This document shows, piece after piece, positions 45,145 to 53,588 of a stretch of 64,000 nt of DNA; position 1 is the stretch's first letter, and every line of letters starts with the position of its first letter. Made by a program: the position numbers and the translations under genes. Origin of the DNA: DASRFR01 sp035651455 (GTDB lineage Bacteria > Acidobacteriota > Terriglobia > Terriglobales > Acidobacteriaceae); contig DASRFR010000058.1 in the NCBI GenBank assembly GCA_035651455.1, forward strand, positions 496,001 to 560,000, given 5' to 3'. The notes below the pieces were generated by a model. That model saw only the letters and a program-made list of their open reading frames with translations, was not told the origin of the DNA and ran no database searches.

Positions 45145-46179
45145 CTATGCGAATCGAATCTTCACGTCCGGACCTTTCTCCAGGTGAATGCTGTCAATGA
45201 AACGAACCTTGCCGGTGCGCAGGGTCATGATCACCGAAGAGGTTCGCGTGCCTTCACCAAAAAAGCGCACTCCCTTGAGCAACGCGCCCTCTGTAACCCC
45301 GGTCGCCGCAAAAATAATCTGTTTGCCCGGAGCAAGGTCCTGCGCCTCGTAAATTCGGTTCTTGTCTTTAATCCCCATGCGTGCGATGCGCTCCTCCAAT
45401 TCCGGTTTGTCGACCACCAGTCGCCCGAGCATGTAGCCGTTAAGGCAGCGCATGGCGGCCGCTGTGATGACGCCTTCCGGGGCGCCGCCTGAGCCCATGA
45501 CCGCGTGTACACCAGTCCCAATGACCGCGGCGGCAATGCCGGCGGAGAGATCGCCGTCCCCGATCAACCGGATACGCGCCCCGGCCGCGCGAATCGCGGA
45601 AATCAGCTTCTCGTGACGTGGCCGGTCGAGCACCATGACGACCAGGTCTTCCACATCGCGTTCCAGGCGCCGAGCGATATTTTTCAGATTGTCGGCCACG
45701 GGTGCATCCATCTCCACCGCGCCTTTACACGATGGGCCGACCACAATTTTCTCCATGTAGCAGTCGGGCGCATTGAGCAAGCCACCTTTTTCCGATGCGG
45801 CCAGAACCGTGATGGCACCCGGAGCGCCAGTGGCGCACAAGTTTGTGCCTTCCAGAGGATCGACCGCGATGTCGACCTCGGGAACTTCGCTGCCATCCGG
45901 GGAGGAAGTGCCGAGCTTTTCCCCGATATACAGCATGGGGGCTTCGTCGCGCTCGCCTTCGCCTATGACAATGGTGCCGCGCATCGGCACCGTGTCCATG
46001 ACTTCGCGCATCGCCTCGGTCGCGACCTGGTCCGACAGCTTGCGGTCGCCCTGGCCCATGGTATGAGCGGAGGCAATGGCCGCCGTCTCCACCACCTTGA
46101 CGAACTTATGAGAGAGATCGCTCTCAATATTTTCACCAGACTGCTTATTTTTAATTTCTGGACGAGTGTTCGTAGCCAT
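45145..46179 (-). CDS. glpX: Fructose-1,6-bisphosphatase class II
   Basis: A 344-residue gluconeogenic enzyme that converts fructose-1,6-bisphosphate to fructose-6-phosphate. GlpX marks are VIGEGERDEAPMLYIGE (Glu metal ligands), VDIAVDPLEGTNL (DPLEGT) and GDGDLSAGIAAAV-type loop (IGDGDLSAGI). GGAGA lies seven bases upstream of ATG 46179. It is divergent to the Xer gene and convergent with the asparaginase, with a 15-base gap. Confidence 0.93.
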   Translation of the reverse strand: MATNTRPEIKNKQSGENIESDLSHKFVKVVETAAIASAHTMGQGDRKLSDQVATEAMREVMDTVPMRGTIVIGEGERDEAPMLYIGEKLGTSSPDGSEVPEVDIAVDPLEGTNLCATGAPGAITVLAASEKGGLLNAPDCYMEKIVVGPSCKGAVEMDAPVADNLKNIARRLERDVEDLVVMVLDRPRHEKLISAIRAAGARIRLIGDGDLSAGIAAAVIGTGVHAVMGSGGAPEGVITAAAMRCLNGYMLGRLVVDKPELEERIARMGIKDKNRIYEAQDLAPGKQIIFAATGVTEGALLKGVRFFGEGTRTSSVIMTLRTGKVRFIDSIHLEKGPDVKIRFA

Positions 46180-46294
46180 AAAGAGTCTCCGTGGAACCGG
46201 CTAGAGACTATAGCGGAAATCGGGGTCATTGGGGAACTGCGCAGAGCCGCGGACAGAAACTTGGTCGGGCGACAGCCACCCGCGGAGGAGAACC

Positions 46295-47266
46295 TTGCCT
46301 GCCACTTTATCCCCCGGGCCACGCATGCCGATACTAGAGATTGTGTCACTTGTTCCTAATCGGCGGGTTGTCGCTTCATTTCTTGAGTACCTGCAGGTCG
46401 AAAAAGGACTAGCGCGTCTGACCGTCAGTGCGTACCGGACTGACATTCTCCAATTCGCGGAGTTCCTCGAAAAACGTAAGCGGGTGCTGTCAACTGCCCG
46501 GCGTGAGGACGTCCGCGACTTCATCCAGCAGCTATTCTCGAACCAGGTGGACGGCCGATCAGTAGCGCGCAAGCTGTCCGCCTTGCGCCATTTGTACCGT
46601 TACCTTTTGGTGGACAAAATCGTCAATCACGATCCAACCCTCAACATCGATTCGCCAAAGCAATGGAAGGTACTGCCTAAATCACTTGCCCAGGACGAGG
46701 TGGAACGGACCTTGGCTGCGCCGGGGCCGGCGAATAACACCAAGACGGCGGCGGCCATGGCGCAACGCGATCGCGCCATTCTCGAGATGCTATACGCGGC
46801 GGGGCTGCGGGTTTCGGAAGTTGTGAGTACGCGGCTGGAAGACGTGAAACTCGATGCCGGTTACGTGCTGGTGCGCGGCAAAGGAGATAAGGAACGGATT
46901 GCGCCACTGGGCCGCCCATCGCTCGAAGCCATTACCGAATACATCCGAAGTGCCCGCCCCGTCCTGGCGAACGGTCGCAACGTGCCGACGTTATTTCTTG
47001 GCCGGGGAGCGCGAAGACTCACTCGGCAGCGCGTCTGGCAGATGGTACGGACAGCGACAGCCGCGGGCGGGCGCAAATCTTCGCCGCATACTCTGCGCCA
47101 CTCCTGCGCTACTCACATGGTGGAGAATGGCGCCGACCTGCGCACGGTGCAAATAATTCTGGGTCACGCCGACATCTCGACTACCCAGGTGTACACACAT
47201 TTGGCGCTCGACCGGCTAAAAACCGTCTATCAGAAGCACCACCCACGGGCAAAAGTCAGAACATGA
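46295..47266 (+). CDS. Tyrosine recombinase XerC/XerD-like (first copy)
   Basis: A 323-residue site-specific recombinase. Residues ~14-105 are the SAM-like core-binding domain; the catalytic part has Arg in AAGLRVSEV, Lys in RGKGDKERI, H-xx-R in HTLRHSCATH, His in LGHADISTT and the nucleophile Tyr in TTQVYTH. The start is TTG 46295, because GGAGGA lies six bases upstream; ATG 46325 is the alternative. It overlaps the next Xer gene by 4 bases (ATGA). Such pairs resolve chromosome dimers at dif. Confidence 0.88.
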   Translation: MPATLSPGPRMPILEIVSLVPNRRVVASFLEYLQVEKGLARLTVSAYRTDILQFAEFLEKRKRVLSTARREDVRDFIQQLFSNQVDGRSVARKLSALRHLYRYLLVDKIVNHDPTLNIDSPKQWKVLPKSLAQDEVERTLAAPGPANNTKTAAAMAQRDRAILEMLYAAGLRVSEVVSTRLEDVKLDAGYVLVRGKGDKERIAPLGRPSLEAITEYIRSARPVLANGRNVPTLFLGRGARRLTRQRVWQMVRTATAAGGRKSSPHTLRHSCATHMVENGADLRTVQIILGHADISTTQVYTHLALDRLKTVYQKHHPRAKVRT

Positions 47267-48186
47267 ACAAAACGCCAGAACAAAGTTCCAAGCGCACCAT
47301 CGTCGAAAAGGCCATTGACCAGTTCCTGCGATCCTTGCGCGAGCGGAATGCATCGCCGCACACGATCAAGGCATATGCGGGCGATCTCGACAACTTCGCT
47401 GCTTATGTCGGGCCTCGCGCCTGGAAACAAATTGATCACCTCTTACTCCGAGGGTTCCTGTCTTTTCTGTATGAAAAAAGTTTGAGCAAGACTTCTGTGG
47501 CGCGTTCGCTGGCGGCCGTGCGATCTCTGTATCGCTGGCTGGCGCAGGAAGGAATAGTTGAACAGAATCCAGCCGCGCTGGTATCCACCCCCCGCCTGGC
47601 CAAGAAACTGCCTCGCGTGCCCACGATTGAAGAAATGAACGGTGTGCTCGACGGCCAAATGCCGGAAGTGGCTTCTTTCGCCGAGCGCGACCGGGTGATG
47701 CTGGAACTGCTTTACGGTTGTGGAATCCGCAATTCTGAACTCGTCGGTATCAATCTCGAAGACATTCGCTGGAGCAATCAAGCCATCCTCATTCGCGGTA
47801 AGGGTAAAAAAGAACGATATGTCCCCTTCGGTGATTCGGTGACTGCAGCGCTGGCCGCCTATCTGCCGGAACGGCAAAAGCTCCTGGAGCGGGCAAGAAA
47901 GCCCAGTCCCGCGCTGCTCGTCAACCTGCGAGGCGGCAGACTGGTCACACGCAGCGTGGGCAGGATTGTAAAGCGAATCGCGGTGGCCAAGGGTCTGTCT
48001 CCCGAAGTTCATCCCCACACTCTGCGTCACGCCTTCGGAACGCATCTGCTGGAAGAGGGCGCAGACCTCCGCGCAATCCAGGAAATGCTTGGCCACGAAC
48101 GGCTCTCCACTACGCAGCGATACACGCAGCTTTCTATGAAACATGTTTTGCAGGTGTACGACTCAACACACCCTCGTGCCAAGTAG
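47263..48186 (+). CDS. xerC: Tyrosine recombinase XerC/XerD-like (second copy)
   Basis: A 307-residue recombinase with the same five catalytic residues: Arg in CGIRNSELVG, Lys in RGKGKKERYV, H-xx-R in HTLRHAFGTH, His in LGHERLSTT and Tyr in TTQRYTQ. An N-terminal core-binding domain spans residues ~14-100. ATGA overlap with its neighbour shows co-translation. The two copies are clearly divergent, so they look like XerC and XerD partners rather than a recent duplication. Which is which is not certain. Confidence 0.88.
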   Translation: MNKTPEQSSKRTIVEKAIDQFLRSLRERNASPHTIKAYAGDLDNFAAYVGPRAWKQIDHLLLRGFLSFLYEKSLSKTSVARSLAAVRSLYRWLAQEGIVEQNPAALVSTPRLAKKLPRVPTIEEMNGVLDGQMPEVASFAERDRVMLELLYGCGIRNSELVGINLEDIRWSNQAILIRGKGKKERYVPFGDSVTAALAAYLPERQKLLERARKPSPALLVNLRGGRLVTRSVGRIVKRIAVAKGLSPEVHPHTLRHAFGTHLLEEGADLRAIQEMLGHERLSTTQRYTQLSMKHVLQVYDSTHPRAK

Positions 48187-48227
48187 CGCCCCTCAATAGA
48201 GCCCAGCTTTTACATTAAAATCAAGAC

Positions 48228-49091
48228 ATGGCCGTCCTGCACAACCTGCGGATCACGCTGGAGATGATCAAGTGGGAGCACTCGGTGTTCGCACTGCCAT
48301 TTGCGTTGTGCGGTGCAATGTTGGCCGCCGGTGGTCTACCATCGTTCGGTCAACTGGCGTGGATCATCGTCGCCATGGTTTCGGCGCGCTCCGCGGCGAT
48401 GGCATTCAATCGGCTCGCCGACGCGTCGATTGACGCGGCAAATCCGCGCACGCAAGCGCGCGCCCTGCCGGCAGGAGTTCTGACCCCGGGTTTTGTGGCC
48501 ACATTCGTTGTCGTCTCCTGCGCCGTGTTCGTGCTGGCGGCTTCCCAGTTGAATCGCCTCGCATTGCTGCTCTCGCCAGTCGCTCTGGCAATTTTGCTTG
48601 CCTATTCCTACACCAAGCGCTTCACGCGCTGGTCGCACCTGGTGCTCGGCTTCGCGCTGGGGATTGCTCCCGCCGCGGCCTGGATTGCCATTCGTGGTTC
48701 ACTGGATGCGCGCATTCTCCTTCTCACCGCGGCGGTTACGTTCTGGGTGGGCGGCTTCGACATTCTCTATGCCTGCCAGGATTATGAATTTGACTGCTCC
48801 GCGGGCCTACACTCGTTACCTCGGTATTTCGGCATTCCCCGCGCGCTGATCATCGCGCGCACTCTGCACGGACTAATGCTGCTGCTGTTGATCGCGCTCG
48901 TGATCGTCTTCGGCCTGGGCATTCCGGCCTGTCTAGGAGTGCTTTCAGTTGCCTTTCTGCTGGCCTATGAGCATTCCCTTGTCAATGCCGAGGACCTTTC
49001 AAAGTTGAACGCCGCTTTCTTCACTATGAACGGAGTAATCTCGGTCGTATTTTTCGTCTTTGTAGCAGCGGATTTACTACTCAGGAAATAG
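48228..49091 (+). CDS. mqnP: UbiA-family prenyltransferase, probably MqnP/UbiA-like
   Basis: A 287-residue membrane enzyme with about eight helices. The two Asp-rich motifs that bind Mg-prenyl-diphosphate are NRLADASIDAANPRTQ and YACQDYEFD. The adjacent mqnE gene suggests it prenylates the futalosine-route naphthoate, as MqnP does, rather than 4-hydroxybenzoate. The ATG at 48228 follows the Xer gene by 41 bases. Confidence 0.82.
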   Translation: MAVLHNLRITLEMIKWEHSVFALPFALCGAMLAAGGLPSFGQLAWIIVAMVSARSAAMAFNRLADASIDAANPRTQARALPAGVLTPGFVATFVVVSCAVFVLAASQLNRLALLLSPVALAILLAYSYTKRFTRWSHLVLGFALGIAPAAAWIAIRGSLDARILLLTAAVTFWVGGFDILYACQDYEFDCSAGLHSLPRYFGIPRALIIARTLHGLMLLLLIALVIVFGLGIPACLGVLSVAFLLAYEHSLVNAEDLSKLNAAFFTMNGVISVVFFVFVAADLLLRK

Positions 49092-49205
49092 CGAGCGGCG
49101 GCGTGTCAAAGCAGAATACCGCCGCAAAATGCGTTCAAAATCTTCCGCGCCGAACAATTTCTGCTGGCTAGAACCTGAAGCCTTCCCTGCGCTATTATCA
49201 AGGCA

Positions 49206-50336
49206 ATGTCCAAAGCGCACGTATTTCAGACTGACGACATTCGCCTGCATCCGATTCACGACAAGGTGATGCAGGGGCAGCGCCTGTCAGCGGAGGACGC
49301 GCTCACCCTCTATGCCTCGCCTGACATCCTCGCTGTCGGCTGGCTAGCCAATCACGTGCGCGAGCGGATGCATGGCGATGTAACCTACTTTAACGTCAAC
49401 CGCCACATCAATCCCACGAACGTATGCGTCGCCGCCTGCCGCCTCTGCGCTTTTGGACGCAAAAAGGACACGCCGGGCGCCTATACCATGGCGCTGGAGG
49501 AAGCTCTTCAGACCGCGGCTTCGGGTTACAGTGAAGCGGTAACTGAGTTTCACATCGTGGGCGGACTGCACCCGGACTTGCCGTTTCAGTATTTTCTGGA
49601 CCTGGTGGCCGGTCTGAAAGAACGCTTTCCGCAGGTCCACCTGAAGGCGTTCACCATGGTTGAGGTTGCGTACCTGGCGCGCAGGGCGAAACTTTCGATT
49701 GGTGAGACTCTGGAGCAATTGAAAGCTGCAGGTGTCGATTCCCTGCCTGGCGGCGGCGCGGAAATCTTTGCCGACCGCGTGCGGCATATCATTTGCGATC
49801 ACAAGATTGACGGCGATCAATGGTTGGAAACCGCGCGCCTGGCTCACCGCATTGGGCTGAAGTCGAACGCAACCATGCTTTATGGCCACGTCGAGAACGA
49901 CGAGGACCGGGTGGATCACCTCCTGAAGTTGCGTGCCCTGCAAGACGAGACCGGCGGCTTCCAGACCTTCATCCCGCTGGCATTCCATCCCGATAACACG
50001 CCGCTGCAACACCTTCCGAAAACCACCGGCATGCTCGATATCCGGCAGATTGCAGTCAGCCGCCTAGTGCTCGATAACTTTCCCCACATCAAAGCGTACT
50101 GGCAAATGCTAACACCGAAAATCGCGCAGATTTCCCTGCGCTTCGGGGCGGACGATCTCGACGGGACTGTCATCGAAGAAAAGATTTACCACGATGCCGG
50201 GGCAACGACTCCACAGGGCATGCGGCGCGAGGAACTCGTCCGCCTGATTCGCGAAGCGGGACGCGAGCCGCTGGAACGCGACACCCTCTATCGTGCGGTC
50301 ACCCGGACCGAGACTTCGGTGACCGTCGCAGTCTAG
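49206..50336 (+). CDS. mqnE: Aminodeoxyfutalosine synthase (radical SAM)
   Basis: A 376-residue radical SAM enzyme. The [4Fe-4S] cysteines are CVAACRLCAF (C-x3-C-x2-C), near residue 77. VTEFHIVGGLHPDLPFQYF and SLPGGGAEIF are MqnE/MqnC family marks, and FIPLAFHPDNTPLQHL is typical of MqnE. It joins SAM and 3-[(1-carboxyvinyl)oxy]benzoate to 6-amino-6-deoxyfutalosine, an early step of menaquinone synthesis. Menaquinone would serve the nuo complex. The C-terminus RTETSVTVAV is extended slightly. Confidence 0.92.
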   Translation: MSKAHVFQTDDIRLHPIHDKVMQGQRLSAEDALTLYASPDILAVGWLANHVRERMHGDVTYFNVNRHINPTNVCVAACRLCAFGRKKDTPGAYTMALEEALQTAASGYSEAVTEFHIVGGLHPDLPFQYFLDLVAGLKERFPQVHLKAFTMVEVAYLARRAKLSIGETLEQLKAAGVDSLPGGGAEIFADRVRHIICDHKIDGDQWLETARLAHRIGLKSNATMLYGHVENDEDRVDHLLKLRALQDETGGFQTFIPLAFHPDNTPLQHLPKTTGMLDIRQIAVSRLVLDNFPHIKAYWQMLTPKIAQISLRFGADDLDGTVIEEKIYHDAGATTPQGMRREELVRLIREAGREPLERDTLYRAVTRTETSVTVAV

Positions 50337-50443
50337 AACACTCTTCCTCTGACCCTGCCGCCTTGTTTCTCCTGTATCGAAGGCGCAATGTTGTCCGCTC
50401 CCAGCACCTCGTCCGTCCACAGGTAATGGAGACTTTCGAAGAA

Positions 50444-50719
50444 TCAGTGGCCCGCAACCGCGATCTGTTGCAGCCTCTCGCCAAATAAACGTCGGAATAC
50501 CTGACCGTCGGCGAGGTCTACCGGATGCAGCATTGATTGATCGAGATTTTCGGTGGCAGGCATGGCGATCGAAATAACACTGCAGTCGAGGCTGCCGTGT
50601 TCCGTCCGCAAATGAGGTACTACAACTCTTTCGAAGAGGAAGCGGCTGCGCCCATGGAGTCGCTTGGCGACAACCACGGGTTCGTCAAGCGGCGATAAGC
50701 GGATCGCCTTCACCGCCAC
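50444..50719 (-). CDS. Small hypothetical protein (weak support)
   Basis: A possible 91-residue protein starting with GTG 50719, within an 804-base interval (50337-51140) without any firm gene. Codon choice is gene-like (many GC-ending codons) and the product mixes hydrophobic and charged residues in a normal way, but it has no recognisable motif. It overlaps the next small frame (50685-50849), so at most a coupled pair or one frameshifted gene is present. Confidence 0.35.
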   Translation of the reverse strand: MAVKAIRLSPLDEPVVVAKRLHGRSRFLFERVVVPHLRTEHGSLDCSVISIAMPATENLDQSMLHPVDLADGQVFRRLFGERLQQIAVAGH

Positions 50720-50849
50720 GGATGCTTTCCTGCGACGAAACGGCTTTTACATCGAGGTTTGAACGGAGGAGTGATACGAGTTCATCTACGGCTCCATCGA
50801 CCGGCACGAATTCCGCTTCCGGAAATCCTCGACTCGGATTTGCCGGCAC
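50685..50849 (-). CDS. Very small hypothetical frame with a good ribosome-binding site
   Basis: A 54-residue frame starting with GTG 50849. GGAGG lies six bases upstream. The product has the hydrophobic/acidic segment FVPVDGAVDELVSLLRSN, which looks helical. It overlaps the downstream frame by 35 bases. It is either a short real gene or the 5' half of a frameshifted one. Confidence 0.33.
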   Translation of the reverse strand: MPANPSRGFPEAEFVPVDGAVDELVSLLRSNLDVKAVSSQESIRGGEGDPLIAA

Positions 50850-50863
50850 ATCAAGCCTCCGGT

Positions 50864-50983
50864 TTAACTCCGCTCGTAGTAGGAATCGCAGAGCTCTTCA
50901 GGATCAAAACATCGTAGCCGATTAGCACGACGGCTGCCGTCGCGCGCGGCTTCGGAAGAGAAGGTAAAACTCCATTTTTCCAT
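50864..50983 (-). CDS. Very small hypothetical frame (weak support)
   Basis: A 39-residue frame from ATG 50983 ending just before the GGAGG of the next small frame. It holds an Arg/Cys-rich middle (SRRANRLRCFDPEEL). With the next two frames it would form a tiny minus-strand operon. No RBS is convincing. It could be chance. Confidence 0.22.
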   Translation of the reverse strand: MEKWSFTFSSEAARDGSRRANRLRCFDPEELCDSYYERS

Positions 50984-51140
50984 GCAGGCATCCCCGACAC
51001 CAGTGCATGCGTCACAGGGGGGCTGTACAAGGAGCGGGAGCACCCCGATTTGCACTCGCCTTCCGCCGCGCGGGTGTAGAATCAGGCCAGAAGGACCAAA
51101 AAGGCTTCCCGGGATCTGCTCCCGTCTTCTGAGGCTATGC

Positions 51141-52184
51141 ATGAACGTTCATATCAGTTATAAGGTCCAAAAAACTCCTGACATCGAAAAAGAAACCAAC
51201 CACCAGATCGAAAAATTGAGCAAACGCCTGCAGGTGTTCCGGCCCGAGCTGATTCATTTGAAAGGCATCATGGAGGAGAATTCCGCGCGGGAAGGCTTTG
51301 TAGTGTCTCTGAACCTGCGTCTCCCTTCGGGGCAGATGGCGGTGCAGAAGGCCAGTCCCAACCCCACGGCGGCTATCAAGGCAAGTTTTGATGATCTCCT
51401 GCAGCAGATCACGAAGCACAAAGACCTGCTGCGCGCCTCTCACAAATGGAAAGGGCGCCGCCGGACGATGGACGGGCGTCCCGCGAAAACCGTTCCCTTC
51501 GAGGAGACGGTAGCCGCGGTACAGCCCACACTCATCTCCTCAGAAGACGTACGGTCCTACGTGAACGCAAATCTTAAGCGCCTCGAATTGTTTGTCGAAC
51601 GGGAACTCTATTTTCGCCAGGCGTCAGACCAGTTGCCTGAAGACAGCGTGACCAAGGAAGAAGTCATTGACGAAGTCATCCTGCGCGCCCTCAGCGATGG
51701 AGACAAGCCCGAACGCCTCGCGCTGGAGCCGTGGCTGTATCGGCTGGCGATCCGCTCCATGAATGACCTGGCAAACAATAGCCGCGAGTTCTCATCCCAG
51801 GTAAACCTGGACGCATCCACGCGCCGGCAGAACGTGCGCGGCAGCGACGAATCCGAGTTGCAATACCACCAGCCTGACGAAACTTTGAACCAGGAAAGCA
51901 CCATCCCCGATACCCGCGTCTCCACCCCGGAACAGGTCGCTTATACCGACGAGATGATTACCATGTTCGAAGCGTCGATGAGCGGTATGCCCGCGGAGCA
52001 ACGTGAGGCCTTCATTCTGTACGGGATTGAGGGGTTTTCCATTCCGGAAATTGCCGCGATCGTAGACCGCGACCCCGAGAAGGTGCGCGCCTCCATTATC
52101 TCGGCCCGTGAATATGTTCGAAAATCTGCTTTCGTTACCAACGAATTCCGGGATAAAGTTCTGCAGAAAACCGGCTCTCTCTAA
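51141..52184 (+). CDS. Fusion of HPF/RaiA ribosome-hibernation domain and ECF-like sigma domains
   Basis: A 347-residue protein; ATG 51141 with GAGG six bases upstream. Residues 1-105 match the HPF/S30EA fold: MNVHISYKV first strand, IEKLSKRLQVF helix, VVSLNLRLPSGQM strands, AAIKASFDDLLQQITKHKD helix. A linker (106-130) leads to a region 2-like part (135-215): EEVIDEVILRAL and LEPWLYRLAIRSMND, as in ECF sigma factors. A region 4 helix-turn-helix follows (275-330): AEQREAFILYGIEGF, SIPEIAAIVDRDPEKVRASI. HPF binds the 30S decoding centre; sigma 2 and 4 bind core polymerase and promoter. I know no standard family with this pairing, so the joint role is inferred. It overlaps no neighbour and is 29 bases before an eRF1-like gene. 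Confidence 0.8.
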   Translation: MNVHISYKVQKTPDIEKETNHQIEKLSKRLQVFRPELIHLKGIMEENSAREGFVVSLNLRLPSGQMAVQKASPNPTAAIKASFDDLLQQITKHKDLLRASHKWKGRRRTMDGRPAKTVPFEETVAAVQPTLISSEDVRSYVNANLKRLELFVERELYFRQASDQLPEDSVTKEEVIDEVILRALSDGDKPERLALEPWLYRLAIRSMNDLANNSREFSSQVNLDASTRRQNVRGSDESELQYHQPDETLNQESTIPDTRVSTPEQVAYTDEMITMFEASMSGMPAEQREAFILYGIEGFSIPEIAAIVDRDPEKVRASIISAREYVRKSAFVTNEFRDKVLQKTGSL

Positions 52185-52213
52185 TTCCAAATCAGCACTC
52201 AGGAGAAATCGTG

Positions 52214-53389
52214 ATGATCACCCGCGAAGAAATCCGTGAGCTGGCGCAGTTTCAGCCAAAACAGAAAGATGCTTGTTTTCTGAGCTTCTATTTCCAGCCT
52301 CGCACGCCGCAGAACAAATCGCACCGCGAAGAGGCGATCCTGGCTAAGGACCTGGTCCGGCAAGCGCTGCGGCAGGCGGAAAAAGAAGGTAAGAACAACT
52401 GTGCGCGAGCGGATCTCGAGCGCATTCAGGAAATCGCGGCCAACCTTCACGGCAATCAGGCGCGGGCTAAGGCAATTTTTGCGTGTGGCGCGGATAATTT
52501 TTGGCGCGAGTTTGACCTGCCGCCGCTGTTAGCGGCGACGCAGATGTTCGTAAACCGCAGGTTTCATCTCAAACCGTTGGCAGCGCTTCTGGGAGCTCAG
52601 CCGACAGTGTGCGTCGTGCTGGTGGATCGCCAACGCGCCCGCTTTTTCGAACTCCGCCTCGACGAACTGCAGGAACGTGATGGGCTTTTTCGGGCATTGC
52701 CCCGGCGGCGCAGCGATGGATTCGGCGGCTACGATGCCGGACATACCGAACGTCACGTGGCCAACGAGACCATGCAACATTTTAAGGCAATCGCAGAGCG
52801 GCTCAAGGACCAGGTTGACATGGGCCTTTGGGAGAAACTCGTGATCGGTTGCCACGAGACGAACTGGTCCGAGTTTGAGGCACAGCTGCATCCCTACGCC
52901 AAGCAGCGCCTGGTCGGGCGCTTCACTGCTGACGTAGGCACAATCCGCGAGGATGATATCCGGCAACAAGCGCAGGACCTCCTGCGCTCGTGGCAGGATA
53001 ACCGCCGCGGTACTCTGCTGCAGGAAGCCTTGAACCATGCGCGCAGCAACGGGCGGGGTGCGACCGGGCTACGGCGAGTCCTGCGGTCGATGGAACTGAG
53101 CGAGGTGCAAACCCTATTCCTGGGAGAGAATTATTCCGCTCGGGCTGTCGAGTGCACTAACTGCGGACATCTGGACGCTCACATGGTCCCCTTTTGCGCG
53201 GTTTGCGGGCGCCCAACACGCGACCTTGAGGACGTCTGCGACGCGCTGATCCCCGGTGCCATTCGCCAGGATGTTGAACTCTTCTATGTAAAAGACATGC
53301 CCGCATTCGACAGCGTGGGCAATATAGCGGCTCTGCTCCGCTTCCGTGCAGATCAGAACCGATCCAACCAGATCGCGGTTGCGAGCTAG
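52214..53389 (+). CDS. Bacterial eRF1-like (baeRF) protein with zinc ribbon
   Basis: A 391-residue protein; ATG 52214 with AGGAG eight bases upstream (a GTG three bases earlier is possible). The middle (about 125-235) has the eRF1 domain-2 pattern: VCVVLVDRQRARFFEL strand, then SDGFGGYDAGHTERHV followed by a helix, where release factors have GGQ and then RF-x-R. Here GGQ reads GGY (171-173). WEKLVIGCHETNWSEF resembles the start of domain 3. A C-terminal zinc ribbon uses CTNCGH and CAVCG (Cys 314, 317, 328, 331). Such proteins are linked to ribosome rescue. It shares an operon with the HPF-sigma fusion. Confidence 0.75.
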   Translation: MITREEIRELAQFQPKQKDACFLSFYFQPRTPQNKSHREEAILAKDLVRQALRQAEKEGKNNCARADLERIQEIAANLHGNQARAKAIFACGADNFWREFDLPPLLAATQMFVNRRFHLKPLAALLGAQPTVCVVLVDRQRARFFELRLDELQERDGLFRALPRRRSDGFGGYDAGHTERHVANETMQHFKAIAERLKDQVDMGLWEKLVIGCHETNWSEFEAQLHPYAKQRLVGRFTADVGTIREDDIRQQAQDLLRSWQDNRRGTLLQEALNHARSNGRGATGLRRVLRSMELSEVQTLFLGENYSARAVECTNCGHLDAHMVPFCAVCGRPTRDLEDVCDALIPGAIRQDVELFYVKDMPAFDSVGNIAALLRFRADQNRSNQIAVAS

Positions 53390-53413
53390 TCATCCTCGCA
53401 TTCGGCTTCAGGA

Positions 53414-53437
53414 GGCCCGCACTGTGCGGGCCTTTTG
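53414..53437 (+). terminator. Rho-independent terminator after the HPF-sigma / baeRF operon
   Basis: An 8-bp perfect stem GGCCCGCA / TGCGGGCC with a CTG loop, followed by TTTTG. It ends the two-gene unit 25 bases after the stop. Confidence 0.85.
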
Positions 53438-53588
53438 TGTCCGCGTCGCTACGACTCCTCCGTTCCGTGATCGCCCCCTATTCCCCGCTCAGACCGCGTC
53501 CATGACACCGGTCGTGTGGGGCATACAATGAAACACATCCAGTGTGCCCCCAAACTCCTATCGCCCCCGGCAGGCAGGTGATCCGCGC

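Noticed and set aside
51002..51082. Promoter of the HPF-sigma operon (TAGAAT near 51077)
   Set aside because: The only -35-like hexamer is 21 bases away, too far for a standard promoter. The region must hold one, but I cannot place it.
50864..51142. 92-codon minus-strand frame reaching to 51142
   Set aside because: Its 5' part runs across the HPF-sigma start region with no RBS and Arg/Gly/Pro-rich sequence; only the last 39 codons are kept as a weak candidate.
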